From Calycina herbarum (taxonomy: Eukaryota; Ascomycota; Leotiomycetes; Helotiales; Pezizellaceae), in assembly GCA_001414485.1 (NCBI GenBank), contig LLEY01000069.1:248001-312000 (forward strand): DNA of 64,000 nucleotides, in the 5' to 3' direction. Each line of letters opens with the position of its first letter. Position 1 is the stretch's first letter. This document shows, piece by piece, positions 23,185 through 36,399 of the stretch. A model generated the notes under the pieces. That model searched no databases. It saw only the letters and a list, made by a program, of their open reading frames with translations, and had not been told where the DNA came from. The position numbers were made by a program, and so were the translations under genes.

Positions 23185-25707
23185 TATAACGAAACTTAAA
23201 TAAACTAAACAAAGATAACTAAGTCTCTAAGATTAGTATAATAGTAAGAAGTATAGATACGCTAGATTATTTACTTAGAAGTAAACTCGTTACTTATATT
23301 AAAGATATTAAATAAGATAATAAGATTAATAACTAAAGTTAAGTACGAAGCTCCTATCTAATAGCAGGCGTGCTAGTACTTATAGAACCTCTTATGCTAT
23401 CTAGATCCCTATATAAGCCTAAATCCCTAGATCTCTCTAGATCCTCTAAGAGATCTAAGGGAATCTATTATATAACTACTAACAGTTATCTAATAATAAG
23501 ATCTTAAAATACCTAAATACTTTTATATTACTAATTCCCTTCTATATTACCTTCTATTTCCTAGATATCGTACCTTATCTTATTAGAGCGCTGTCTAGAC
23601 TACTTACTATATATAACGTAATTCGTAATACTATCCCCTTCTTAGCCTAGCGTGTTCTTACGTTTAAGTATAAGCTAAGAAACTCGGTTAGAGTACTAGC
23701 AGTATCCTTTCCTTTCTATTATATCCTATCTTATATAAAAGAAGAAAGAAGAATAAATACTTCTTATAAAAAGTATTAAAATAGTTTATAATAAAATATT
23801 ACTATATTCTTACTATACTTTCTAAAAGCGTAGATATTTTATTAATATCTTCTAATCTTCTTAATATTCTAAATACGTTTAGTTAAAGCTAAAATATAAT
23901 AGAACCGACGATACCTAAGAGAAGAACGTTCTCTATACTAGTAACTAGACCTCTATCGAAAGATAAGAGGAGAAGCTAGAGAGAGAGGAGGAGGAGGCGA
24001 TAGTAAAGATTCTACGGTTACGAAAGTAGAAGGCCTTTCTTAAAGAAAAGCGACATAAGATATCTTATTAAGGACTTCGTTTTCTTAATAAACTTAATAC
24101 TACTAAGGAGGTAGAATAGAAAGAGAAGAAGGAGAAAGAAAAAGAGGAATAAGAGCAGCGAGAGGCGGAGGTTATCTATCTAACAGCCTCGTCTATTCCT
24201 ACTAGTTCCTAATCTAAAATAGTTCTTAACCTAGCCTTCTTTATAGCTTTTCCTTTAGATTATAAAATATAAGTAAACCTAGGTTTTCCTAATAGAACTC
24301 CTAAAGTTCTACTAAGTAATAGTTAAGATTACTTCTTAGCTCTTAAGTATTTTCTAAGTATAGGTAATCTAACTATTTAATTAAATACTTAACTTATTCT
24401 ATAATAAGTTTATAGTTAAGAATTCTCTTAACTTTATATTTAGTGTTTAGGTTTACTAGTTAAATTTCTATAAGTAGAGCTAGTAGTGCTCCTAGTAGTG
24501 CTAGTTCGATGTAACGAAACTTAAACGAACTAAACAAAGATGACTAAGTCTCGAAGGTTAGTATATAGGTAAGAAGTACAGATGCGCCGGATTGTTTACT
24601 TAGAAGTGAACTCGTTACTTATATCAAAGATGTTAAATAAGATAATAAGATTAATAACTAAAGTTAAGTACGAAGCTCCTATCTAATAGCAGACGTGCTA
24701 GTCTTATATAGAACCTTCGTTTATGTTTAGAGTCCTTCTTAGCAGGAGTCCCGAAGATAGAGTCCGACTCTATTTCCAGGGCTCCTTAAAACTAGACTCT
24801 ATTACCTGACCTCTCCTAACCGAGTCACGTGATATAACTGTAATAAGATCCTTAGGATTGTATATTCTATTATACTCAATCCTTTTCTCCTTCTAGGGTT
24901 ATAATAGTACTCGTTCTATTAGAGCGTCGTCTGGACTTTACTTCGTTACGTGCTAGTATGTGATTCGTAACACTATCCCCTTCTTAGCCTAGCGTGTCCC
25001 TACGCTAGAATTCCAATCTCAACTATGTTCGTCGGTAAGGCGTTAACCTTCCTTTATATATAAATATGTCCTCCTTATATACTAAACGAAAAGAGCGTTT
25101 AGCTCTTACTATACGAATCGAATCTGTATAACGTTTAGCTAAGACTTGTTCTTTCTGTCGTAAACAATCCTGTCGATGCTTTCTAGAGCTTTCTAAATCC
25201 TCTCGCTGTTCTAAGTATATTCGGTCGAAAAGGTCCTGTAATAGCCCTAGCTATCTTATTATTCCTGTTCCTAGGCCTTGAAAACCTATGTATCGGTTTT
25301 TCTTTGGCCCTATACGTAAACGATTCTCTATTACTCCTCTGAGTCCTCCTCCTTCGAGTCCTTCTTCTAAGTCCTCTTCTGCCTAGTTTCCCGCCTTCGA
25401 GATAGCTTCTTTCGTTAAACAGGTACTTTCCGATAATATGTCTCTGTCTAACCCTGGTCCCGAGTTCTAGGCAGCACTGGGTTTTATTAGTAGAACTCCT
25501 GAAGTTCTCTTAGGTAATAGTTAAGGTTGCTTTTTAGTTCCTATATATTCTCTAAATATAGGTAGTCTAACTATTTAATCAAATACTTGATCTTGCCTCT
25601 AATAATCTTATAGTTAAGAATCCTTTCGACTTTATATTCGGTGTTTAGATTAACTAGTTAAATTTCTATAAATAGAGCTGGTAGTGCTCCCGGTAGTACT
25701 AGTTCGA
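23185..25707 (+). mobile_element. Short non-autonomous LTR units in tandem (RIP-mutated)
   Basis: LTR-like repeats at 23185-23630 and 24510-24972 start T(G/A)TAACGAAAC and end TTCGTAA(C/T)A. Each is followed by the same internal start, CTATCCCCTTCTTAGCCTAG. The two internal regions (23631-24509 and 24973-25707) share their last ~240 bases, ending AGTTCGA, but differ in the middle. The first middle encodes a charged coil relic; the second a Cys-rich relic (TCSFCRKQSCRCF, SSRCSKYIRSKRSC). The first unit is LTR-internal-LTR; the second lacks a downstream LTR. No polymerase is seen. Confidence 0.65.
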
Positions 25708-25754
25708 GTAAAGATATATAGAATACTAGGTAAATGTTTGTTATAAGCGGCTGC

Positions 25755-25810
25755 GGGTTAGGGTTAGCACAGCGGCAGGCGCGGGACTTCGAAAAAAAAA
25801 AAAAAAAAAA
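25755..25810 (+). other. Interstitial telomeric motif beside a GC-rich piece and a poly(A) run
   Basis: GGGTTAGGGTTAG at 25755-25767 is followed by a GC-rich piece that is not RIP-mutated, and then by 19 consecutive A (25792-25810). A poly(A) end next to a telomeric motif resembles a retrotransposition scar. The source element is not identifiable. Confidence 0.6.
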
Positions 25811-25983
25811 GAACTAAATCGACGTAGAATCCGCTGTTTACCGTTTATTCTTCTCTTAGAATATCCCTCTCTCTACATTTTACTATTCTCTCTTAGTACG
25901 CCGCTGGTCTCTCCCTCCTTCCCTCCCGCTAACGTATAGACTATAGGACGCACTCGTATACTAATTAGCCCCCTTATTAGAGG

Positions 25984-27375
25984 GAGACCTTATCTTTATA
26001 TTACGATATATTATACGAACAGCTATATAAAATAGATTCTAAGCCTTAGGATAGCTGTAATTAAAAGACTATTTATATATACAAAGTTAACTATAGTTAA
26101 CTTCTTATAGTTAACTTTACCCTATAGTAATAAGCTATACTTCTAACTAGAACCACCTTTTAGATCGTAAAGATAGGCTTTATAGATTCGCGGTACTAGA
26201 GTAGTGTCTTAAATATTATTTACTATAAAAAGAATCTTTATTAACCTTTAGTTATATTTCGTAGTATTAGAATATATTATACTAGAAAATTAATAAGTTA
26301 AAGATTATTAGCTTTCGACTAACTATAAAAAGATAGGTCTATTACGTTTTATTCTTATTTTAATTAGCTAGATCTGTTCTTCCTACTCTAACTCTTATTT
26401 AAGAGAGACCTTATCTTTATATTACGATATATTATATGAAGAGCTATATTAAATAGGTTCTAAGCCTTAGGATAGTAGTAATTAAAAGACTATTTATATA
26501 TATAAAGTTAACTATAGTCGACTCTCTATAGTTAACCTTCCTCTATAGTAATAAGCTATACTTCTAACTAGAACCAGTTTTTAGATTGTAAAGATAGGCT
26601 TTATAGATTAGTAGTACTAGAGTAGTATCTTAAATATTATTTACTATAAAAAGAATCTTTATTAACCTTTAATTATATTTTATAGTATTAGAATATATTA
26701 TACTAGAAAATTAATAAGTTAAAGATTATTAGCTTTTAACTAACTATAGAAAGGTAGGTCTATTATGTTTTATTCTTATTTTAATTAGCTAGATCCGTTC
26801 CTCCTACCTTAACTCTTATTTAGAGGAGACCTTATCTTTATATTATGATATATTATATAAATATCTATATTAAATAGGTTCTAAGCCTTAGAATAGTAGT
26901 AATTAAAAGACTATTTATATATATGAAGTTAACTATAGTCGACTTCTTATAGTTAACTTTACTCTATAGTAATAAGCTATACTTTTAACTAGAACTAGTT
27001 TTTAGATTATAAAGATAGGCTTTATAGATTCGCGGTACTAGTATAGTGTCTTAAATATTATTTACTATGAAAAGAATCTTTATTAAACTTTAGTTATGTT
27101 TTATAATATTAGAATATATTATACTAGAAAATTAAGAAGTTGAAGATTATTAGCTTTTAACTAACTATAGAAAGGTAGGTCTGTTACGTTTTATTCTTAT
27201 TTTAATTAGCTAAATCTGTTCTTCCTACTTTAACTCTTATTCGAGGGAGACCTTATCTTTATATTATAATATATTATATAAATATCTATATTAAATAGGT
27301 TCTAAGTCTTAAGATAGTAGTAATTAAAAGACTATTTATATATACGAAGTTAACTATAGTTAACTTCCTTAACTA
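25984..27375. repeat. About 3.3 tandem copies of a ~420-bp repeat
   Basis: The landmark GAGACCTTATCTTTATATTA recurs at 25984, 26404, 26826 and 27247 (spacing 420, 422 and 421). Each unit contains the palindrome AAGTTAACTATAGTTAACTT or a GTCGAC variant. One reverse-complement copy lies at about 40870-41240. Confidence 0.88.
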
Positions 27376-28749
27376 GTGTTTTAAGAGCCTTATATATATA
27401 TTAGAAACAATACCCTTATATTTAGATAAACCTTTGTCTATAGCTTCTTAGTATACCGAACCCTTGTCTATAGCTTCTTTATCTCTAAAAGTGTATTTAG
27501 CCTAGGCTTATCCTACTATAAAAATATAAGCGATTCTCGACCCTCTCCTATCCTTCCTAACTCTCTTACCTTCTATACCCTATCTATCCAGCCTTTATAA
27601 GCTATCCTACGCTTATTAGGAAAGTAGAACTTATAACACTCGTACGTTATTATATAGTCTTAACCTAGATTTAAATATATACTTTATTCTTATAGCTCTT
27701 ATACTACCCTCTTAACTATATACACGTTATAGCCTAGCTTATCACTTTTATAAACATGTACTAACCTTCTTACTTATAGTAGTAACGAATAAGAACATCC
27801 GAAAGCTAAATAGATACCTCTATCTACCTATTATATAATCTATATTACTAATACTATACCTAATTTCCTAGCATTTTCGGCAACGTCTTCTTACGCTTTG
27901 ATACCTGTAGTATAGGACTAGCGCTGTCGTTTTTAGACTCTTTATCAGGTTTTATATCATCGTCTCAGCCTTTAGAGGTAACACACTTCTTTATATTCTT
28001 TTTAACAGCGACTAGAGCTAGAGGTTACTTACTATTCAACGTCGACTCCTAGGAACAGATAATATTAAGCTTTATAAGAGGAGTACTGCGAGGGCTAGTA
28101 GGAGGAACATTAAAGAAGGTAGCTAAAAGGGTAACTAAACCTTCAACGCTATATAACAACTTATTTATATCATAAGGCTACTTTAAAGCTAGTTAACTCT
28201 AAGATAATCGCATATCTAAGACTCCGGGACTAGAGTTAGTAGTGGCGGCAGCGACTCTAGTAGTTGAAGCTAAGACTGGAGCTAGAGCTAGAGGTGTAGA
28301 CGAACTAGAGCAGGAAACATAGTATATAATATAGCCGAAAATTCAAGCAGCCTCAGCAACGGGAACTTTTACTATAGGGTTTATATATCTCTTCTAAACT
28401 CTACTTACTACCTAGATCTCTTTAGTAAGATTCTTATAAACCTTATAGATAGATAGTAACGCTATAAACAGTTAGTACTAAGTCCTAATAGTAATAACCA
28501 AAGTTGACTATAGTTAACTTTTAAGGGTAACTTATAATAGATTCTAACCTCTACTATTTCCTTAGCCTTAGTTACTAATATTAGGTATAAGAGATCTTAT
28601 ATACTATACTTTAAGACCTGATAGCTATTTATATGTATATAGAACTCGATAACCTTGTCCTTATATAACTTCGATATAGCCTTTAAGTAGATATTAGTAT
28701 CCTTTATATCTTCCTCTCTTTTTATATTAGCTTTAGTATTCGGATCTAT

Positions 28750-31700
28750 GTTAGGAACATCTAGGAGTATCTGAACCTTTGCTTCATCCTTTATAAATAT
28801 ATTAATTTCTATAGAGGCGATCTTAATATTACTTATTACTAAGATCTAATTATATATCTTCTCTACTGTAAGTAATTAGAGTGTACTATCATAGGTTCTC
28901 TAGAACGTAAAGACGTAGAAATTCTACTTATTCTTCTAACCTAGATAGTTAAGATAGCTAAGTACTTATAAGAACAACTAGTAGTTGTCTAGAGGGTTTA
29001 TAAAGACTCTTTTACTATAGTTATACTATAGGTTTATTAAAGTCGATATATACTAGACGCTTATAATAAGGAGAGTGTTCTTAGTACGAGGATTATTAAA
29101 GGTTACTGCTATATCTATACATATTTTCTAAGTATATTTAGCACGGATTATAAGGATAGAGACCCTAACGACGACGGAAATAAGTTTAGCTAACTACTAG
29201 ATCGAGGGGTATAGAACAAAGACTAGCAGATTTAGGCCTTTATTTAAACAGATGTTATAAATACGACTTATTAGGGCCTAAAGCTTAATAGAATATATAT
29301 ATATTAACAGCGCTATACTAATATAGTCGTAGTATAGGAGCATCGTATTATCCGAAGTCGAGAGCTAATACTAGTAGTTATAGCCGTGATCCTCGAGTTC
29401 GTTCTATCTACCTATCTTCTCAGTACTATACCTTCTGTAGTTTACTAGTTACAGGTAGACGATAGCCTAGTTAAGAGTACGGTCTAGCCTTATATCTTAG
29501 CTAGTTACCTACGACAATCTGTTATTCTTACGAAGCCGCTTCTACAGAATTTCCTTCTTATAAAGCGTAGTATATAACTTAGCTTCTTAAAGACTTTACT
29601 AAAGCTTAATTATATAGACGTAGTATTGTAGAACCGACTTAGCGATAGTAACCTCTATACTACCGACCAGTATCTTCTAACCCTTTATACGTTAAAGCTA
29701 GACAAGGCCGAGGATAATATATAGAACAACGGCGCTAAGATCCAGGCTGGAGTAGCTATACTTATTAGAATCCATCGTAGTACAAAACGCCTTAGGCTAG
29801 AGAAGGGAGAGAACCTCTAGCTAGTTGATTAAGTTAACTAGAGTTAACTTATTATCTTACTCACGCTCCTTCTAGTAGTCTTTCAAGGTTACCAACTCTA
29901 CCTCGTCTTCCTCTTCTAGATCCTCTAAGTCTTTAACCTCTTTATTAACCTTTTCTAGCAAAGGCTTCTCTAATAATTTTAGTTTAAGAGCAGGGTTTAA
30001 GTATTAAATAATAATTTATAAAATACCTACTATATTAAAGGTTCGGTTAATCGTAATAGTTGCTATAACTAGTAAGATAGACTTAAATTTTATAAGCTAG
30101 ACAGACTGGTGGTTCTAAGTATATATGTTTTTTAACATGTATACCTTGTCGATAAAGCAGAGGTTGAACTATCTAGTAACGTCGCTTATAAGCAAACGTA
30201 GTTCCTTACTATTAAGTTCGCGCTTATCTTCCTCTCTAGATAGAGGATAATCCTTGTTATTATCCTTATTATCTCGATTAGTCCTAGTAGACTCTAAGTT
30301 AGGTACTTTATAGGATATTAAGGAACGCTTTCTAAAGGTTTAGAGTATACTTAGGATAATAACCCTAGTAGTATCTAGGTCAGTAGTATCCTACTTATCC
30401 TTAAACTCTTTTAACACTACTATACTGTTTCTAATAGTAGCGCTGCGATTCTTAATAGAGTTCTTTAATATACTACTAGACTAAATATATAACTTTAGCC
30501 CCTCCTTTGCGAGAGAACCCACTTCCTCGTTCTAGACATTAAAGGCTACAGCTGGGCATAGGACTACTATTAGGGTATAGAGGCTGGTCAATCCTAGGTT
30601 ATATCTAGCTCCTTCAACAGAGTTCTATATAATATAGATTCCTAATTTCAAAGCAGCTAGGGCTTTAAGAGTCTTTCCTAGGCTGACATCGTCGCCTAAG
30701 ACCGGAACTCCTAGTCTAAACTTCTACGTATATAAGATCTACTAAGTGCTAGTAACTTACTAAGGCTTAAACGTCTTTCTTCCTAAGATAGGCTTCTAGG
30801 GATTAAGACCTAAGTCCTTATAGGAATCTTCAAAGCTAACTAGAGTAGAGCTAACTGAGTTAAGTTTATGTTATATAGTATAGAATTCTTCTTACTATAC
30901 TATATTAAGATAGATATTAGTTTCCTTAAGTAACGCCTTAATCTCTATATATATTAAACATTCAGTTACTAACTCGTCTATAATAGTAGTACGTCTAGAG
31001 GTGATTGTTGATAGGCTAGCTGCTATAAGCTTTAGTTAACTATAAAGGTATATAATACGATTACCTATCTTATATACTAGGGCCTTTTACGCGGTAGGCT
31101 TAAGGTATAGGAACGACTTATTACTTGTAGTAGGGTTAGCCTAGGCAACGAGGTTATTAAAACCCTTCTCCTCTATATCTGTGTTATCTAACTCTGACTT
31201 ACTACTACTTATATTATATATTTCCGCGGTCTAGGCGTGCTTATTCTTACGATCTAGGTACTTTAAGAGCTTGTCGCTAACCTCTGTTAGATCTTTCCCT
31301 TCTAAGTTATTAATCCTATAGTAGTTAGCTTTAGTTAGGTAGTAGGGTTCTTCAGCTAGCTTATCTTATGCCTTTAAGGTACTGTCTAAACTGGCGGTAA
31401 GAGCCTTACAGGACTTACTACCTTTATGCTAAAGTAACCTAAGGATATAATAAGTACAGAAGTAGTTCTTGCTAAATACCTTACTAACTATTAATAGGGT
31501 TTCTATAGAGTCTTCTAGGAAGTTATCTAGGAATGCCTTTATAAGCTAGTATATAGTAACAACCTAGCTAATAAAGCTACGTATCTACTTGTCGCAGAGG
31601 AAGGCCTCTTAAGAGAGCAGGATCTGTCTGTAGATAGCCGTCTCTATATCCTCTATTAGATTATTAATAAGATTGAAAACGGTGGCTGAACTCTATAATG

Positions 31701-32140
31701 TCTTACTATCTTTACCTATTATACTAAAACCCTTCTAGTAACTTTGGAAAAAGGCAGCGACATAATCTAGAGCCTTAACCTTAGCTAGGAACTCGTGTAT
31801 AGCTGTAGTTGAAGGATATTATAGATAACCTGCGAGGAGCGGTGTCTCTTCAAGCTCGGTTGCGGTTAGGACGACGATTTATACGCCTAGGGGATTCTTA
31901 GCCTTAGCTTCGACGATTATTTCCTTAGTGATTTTTATAGTCGTTGGCTTTACTATCTTACGTTTACGTACTAAGGCCTTCTTCTGCTTCTTAACTAGAC
32001 TAGCTGATTCTCCTTTACTATAACTATCTTAAACGATTTCTTTAGATAGCCCTAGTCTAGATCTCTTAGGCTTTAGTACTATATCTACATCGCTAGATAG
32101 GTCCGTGCCTCCAGGGCTAGCAGTAGATAAAGCTATCTTA
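28750..32140 (-). pseudogene. SNF2-family ATPase relic (RIP-mutated)
   Basis: On the minus strand at 30810-30640 the frame reads RKTFKP..VTSTQ, then FRLGVPVLGDDVSLGKTLKA, then LAALKLGIY. This is the Q-like motif and Walker A of an SNF2/DEAD-like ATPase (canonical DDVGLGKT). At about 29100-28900 it reads TLLIISV.YISTLINL.YN, then VFINPLDNY, then SYLNYLG.KNK, matching motifs V and VI (NLQ..., DPPDN, QxxxRxxRLGQ) with RIP-type substitutions. An acidic stretch lies at 29880-29940. Stops occur throughout. The limits are approximate; the palindromes at 32144 and 28500 roughly bracket it. SNF2 proteins are DNA translocases; the role in this element is unknown. Confidence 0.65.
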
Positions 32141-35100
32141 AGAGTGGTTAAGTTAACTATAGTTAACTTTCTACTTATATTAGCTCTATTAGTTATAGAA
32201 GCTACTAGAGTGCTTATAATATATTATCTATATACTAAGCTAAAAAAAAGCTGTATAGGCTAAATCGAGCTTATATATAGTGTTGTTACGCTAACCTAAG
32301 TTCTGTAGCTCGCTAAGCGTAGAATCTAAATATTCTTAAGCTATAAGTGTGTGCGAAGGCTAGTACTGTTAAGTATCTGCCGCTGTTAGTATTATTACCT
32401 CTAGGAAAGAGAGGCTTCTTATAAAGTTCGATGTTTAACGTCGATTAACAAATGTACTAGCCTTGTTATTAAGAGCGAGGTAATGCGAATTTAAGGTCTA
32501 TAGCAGGGGAGGAGGTAAGGCCCTTTTATAGTTATATGCTATAGGACTGATATAAGTTAACTATAGTTAAGATTAGCTACGTGCTTACCTTTATAAGTTT
32601 TGTATAGCTTAACGCTTAAAGTAGTAACTTTCCTTACTTTTCTATTTCCTCTTATAATAGTAAGGCGATAGTAGGTTATATAATCTTTATTATAGAGAGA
32701 GTAATTATATAGCTATGCTCTTATTATTATTATTATTATTTTAGTAAACTTCTAGTAGTGCTTTAAGGTATTAGTGTTATATTCACCTTTGTAAAGGTAA
32801 GTGAGGTTCTAAAGTAATTAGTAATTATATATAAAAGAGATCGATCTTCGCGTTTAGAGTAGGATTAGTATACTAGTTAAAGTAGTAGATAAAGCACTTC
32901 TATCTATATTACGCGCTATATATACTAAGATTATATATAGTGTTATTATACTAACCTAAGGTCTATAGCGGGGGAGGAGGAGGGGAACTAAGTAAATAAA
33001 AGGTAATTAGTAGAGGCTTAGGTAAAATAATACTTATAGTTAACACGAGTATAGAGGAGAACTATATAGCTATATAGGTATAGACGACGAGATTAAGAGA
33101 AGGAGGAGTTATAGTACTTATAGAACGAAGGTAATAGATTTATTATTGTTTTTTTATACTTTGTAGTTTATAGTTATAGTAAAGTATAAGAGTAGGAGAG
33201 GTTTTATTTTGGCGCTAGTGCGCGCTAGTACGGCGGAGCGAGGGCAGGCTCTTATGTTATTAGAGTAAACACCCCCTCTTCCCCGGCTCTTTTCAGGTTA
33301 GCGCTAACATTTTAACTATAGTTAACTTCTTCTTTATATATAAGAGATCTAATATAACTTTAATAGAGGCTTATTCTATTCGCTTATAAGCTGTTTACTC
33401 TTCTTTCTCGTTGCTCTATACTGCTAAGTCTTATAGGCTTCTATATACGTATCTAAAGTACTGAACCTTGAAGTAAACATTGCTACGGATACCTTAATAT
33501 TAAGAGAACCTGCTTATAAAATGTTTACTCCTTAACTGGACACTTATACGCTGCTAGGTCTGTTAAGTGCCTGTGAATAAAGCTAGCGTACCTGCTTAAG
33601 AAGTAAATATAGCTACCCGACACCTACATACTACTAGGTTTGTTAAGTGCTTGTGAATAAAGCCAGCGTACCTGCTTAAGAAGCAAACATAGCTACTTGA
33701 CACTTATACGCTGCTAGGTCTATCAAGTGCTTATAAATAAAGCCAGTGTATACGCTTAAGAAGCAAACACAGCTACTCGACACCTATACGCTGCTAGGTC
33801 TATTAAGTGCCTGTAAATGAAGCTAGTACATATACTTAAGAAGGAAACATAGCTATAGTTACTCGATTATAAGAAGCTAGAATATCGTAGTTAATAGGGA
33901 TATCTAATCCTATAAACAGATGTCAGCTATATACATGCTTTATAAATATTCTACTTATCCCCTCTTACTATTTTATTTCGCTAACGTTAGTCCTTTTAGT
34001 AACGATTAAGGAATCTTAACTATCTTCTATAGACTAGAGTTAATTATTTCTTCTAGCTTATAGATTCCTATACTAGTAACTTATGAAAATTATTCCTATT
34101 ATCTAGAGAGGGCGATTAAGAATCGACAACTATATAAGGACTATTACTAGATATATAGGTAATTAGATATAGTTTCTTAATACTTAGTAGTTTAAGGAAA
34201 TATAACTTAGTATAAAATAAATCGTAGATCGACCTATCTACTACTAATTAGCTTAGCTCTACTATAAGAGAATATTTTAAACGTCTAGGTAATAAAGTAT
34301 AGTACTACTAAATGTCCTATATAGTTATAACATCGTACCTAAACCTCTACCTACTTCCTATTTTATATATTAGCCTCTTAGATAATATTAAGCTTTATAG
34401 AGTTAGCTTAGAGTTTGTCTAGAAAACTAAGAAGAATCCAGAGCTTAATATTCTTTAAAATCTATTTAGTATATAAGTGAATTAAGTTAACTATAGTTAA
34501 CTTAGTAATATAATATAATACTAAATAAGAGCTTTTAGACTTCTTAAGTAAGAGGTAAATAAGCCTATCTAGATAACTAATCCCTTACTTCCTAATAAAC
34601 GTATACGTGGAATACTATACTTAATCTAGTTTGTATTTATATATTATATCTATACCATAGGCTAATAGTACTCCTGGTCCAGCTATAGGACCTAATAGAC
34701 AACCCTTCTAAGGAACATCACTATAGAGGGCTAGAAACTCTCTAAAACTTAGCGACTAGATAAAGCGAACGTTATATATAAGCCTAAGTAACATACCCTC
34801 CCTATCCCCTGATAGATAGACCTAATCGCCTAGTAGAATAAACTTTAATAATATAGGATAAGGTAATCTTATAGATCTAAACTATTATAGGTTTCTTCTT
34901 CTAGTACCCCTTCTTATATTTTTATTATAAGGAAAATTCGATTACTTACTTAAAGTAGTAAGCTCTACTTAGTCCTTTATTAAGGTCTTTATTAAATAAA
35001 AACCTTACTTTAAAATATAAGTCATAGTTGTTTTAGAAATATAGATATAATATTTTATAATAATTAGTAGTCTATAATATATTATTTACGTAGGCTTACT

Positions 35101-36050
35101 AATATAAGTTATCCTGTCTAAGATTAGAATTTAGAGTATTAAAATAAAGGCTCTGGTACTACGGTAGGACCTCTAATACTCTTAGACCTACTATGGTAGG
35201 GCGTTACGCTTTATCCTCTTTCTAATTAGCTGTAGGATAACGAGATCTAGATCCTAATATGCGAGTATAGTACTACGCTATAGCTCGTCTTTTAAATCTA
35301 TAACTTTAATTCTAACATGTTTACTTAGAATATATTTATACTATTTTCTTAATATAATAATACTAACTAATTATTTAAATACTACTCTAATATTTTTCTT
35401 AAGTAGGTCCTTAAATATAAATCTTAGATTAATATATTATACTTTATCTTAAACTTAAAACTATAAATAGAGTAGTAGTTTAATTATTAAGTATTCTACC
35501 TTAAGTATACCTTAGAGAAAGTTAACTATAGTTAAGAAAAACTTCTAGCTTAAAAAGACCACCTAACCTGATTAGGACTAGCTTTAATACTAAATATTAG
35601 TGCTAAAATTACTAGCCTTATATTCTTTCTACGTCTTATCTTTTACTTTTTTTCTTCCTTTTTTAACCTCTACCTCTACCTCTACTACTTACGTCGATCT
35701 ATAAGTTATTCCTGTCTTATACTCTCCTATAATCTCTCTATAGATCTATATACAATTCTAACGTCCTACGATATTATAGAAGTACGATAGTCTTATACCT
35801 TACCTTCGTGCTTCTCGCTGCCCTAGTTAAGCGCGTTATACGTCTCTCTCCTCACGTTTACTACGCTCCCCTATATCCTCATCTCTTACCTTTTTAAGCT
35901 GATTAATAACTATAGTTAACTTATATACGATTAGCCTCCCTTCCTGCTATAGACTAAGAGTTAGTATTATTCCTATCATTTTTTCGCCGCGCTTTTCTTA
36001 TTCTTACTTATATAAACCTACTATTCTACCTCCTAAGAATTATCTAGCTA
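32141..36050. other. Spacer between the two divergent helicase relics
   Basis: No coding relic recognised. It contains several copies of the dispersed palindrome, a repeated motif around 32270-32510 and 32935-32960, and the 80-bp tandem array at 33509-33845. Divergent flanking genes make this the likely former promoter or control region of the element. Confidence 0.5.
33509..33845. repeat. Four tandem ~80-bp repeats
   Basis: Unit landmarks CCTGCTTAAGAAG, ACGCTGCTAGGTCT and AAGTGCCTGTGAATAAAGC recur about every 80 bases, with point differences mostly of the C/T and G/A kind. Confidence 0.85.
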
Positions 36051-36399
36051 ACTTAACTATAGTTAACTTTATTTAAGAACGCCCTTTACTAACAAAATCT
36101 ATATGCCTAAGTAGCTTCTAGAATAGGTCCTCCTCCTTTAACACCCGTCTTTAGTAGTAGCCTAGAACTAGAACTAGATCTAATTATTTTAGGTACTACT
36201 AATCCTAAAGATAAGGACGAGCTTAATCCTAAAGTAGAGACCGACCTCCTTCTCTAAAAGAATATATAAGAGCAGGTTATTACTAGAACTGCTCTAACCT
36301 GAGAGTTATTTCCTATATATAAGACTATTATTAAACTTAATAATTAACAATCTTATAAAGACCTTACAACTACTAATCTAGATGTCTTTAAATGTTTGA

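Noticed and set aside
33509..33845. CRISPR-like array
   Set aside because: The units are contiguous 80-bp tandem repeats without unique spacers, in a eukaryotic genome.
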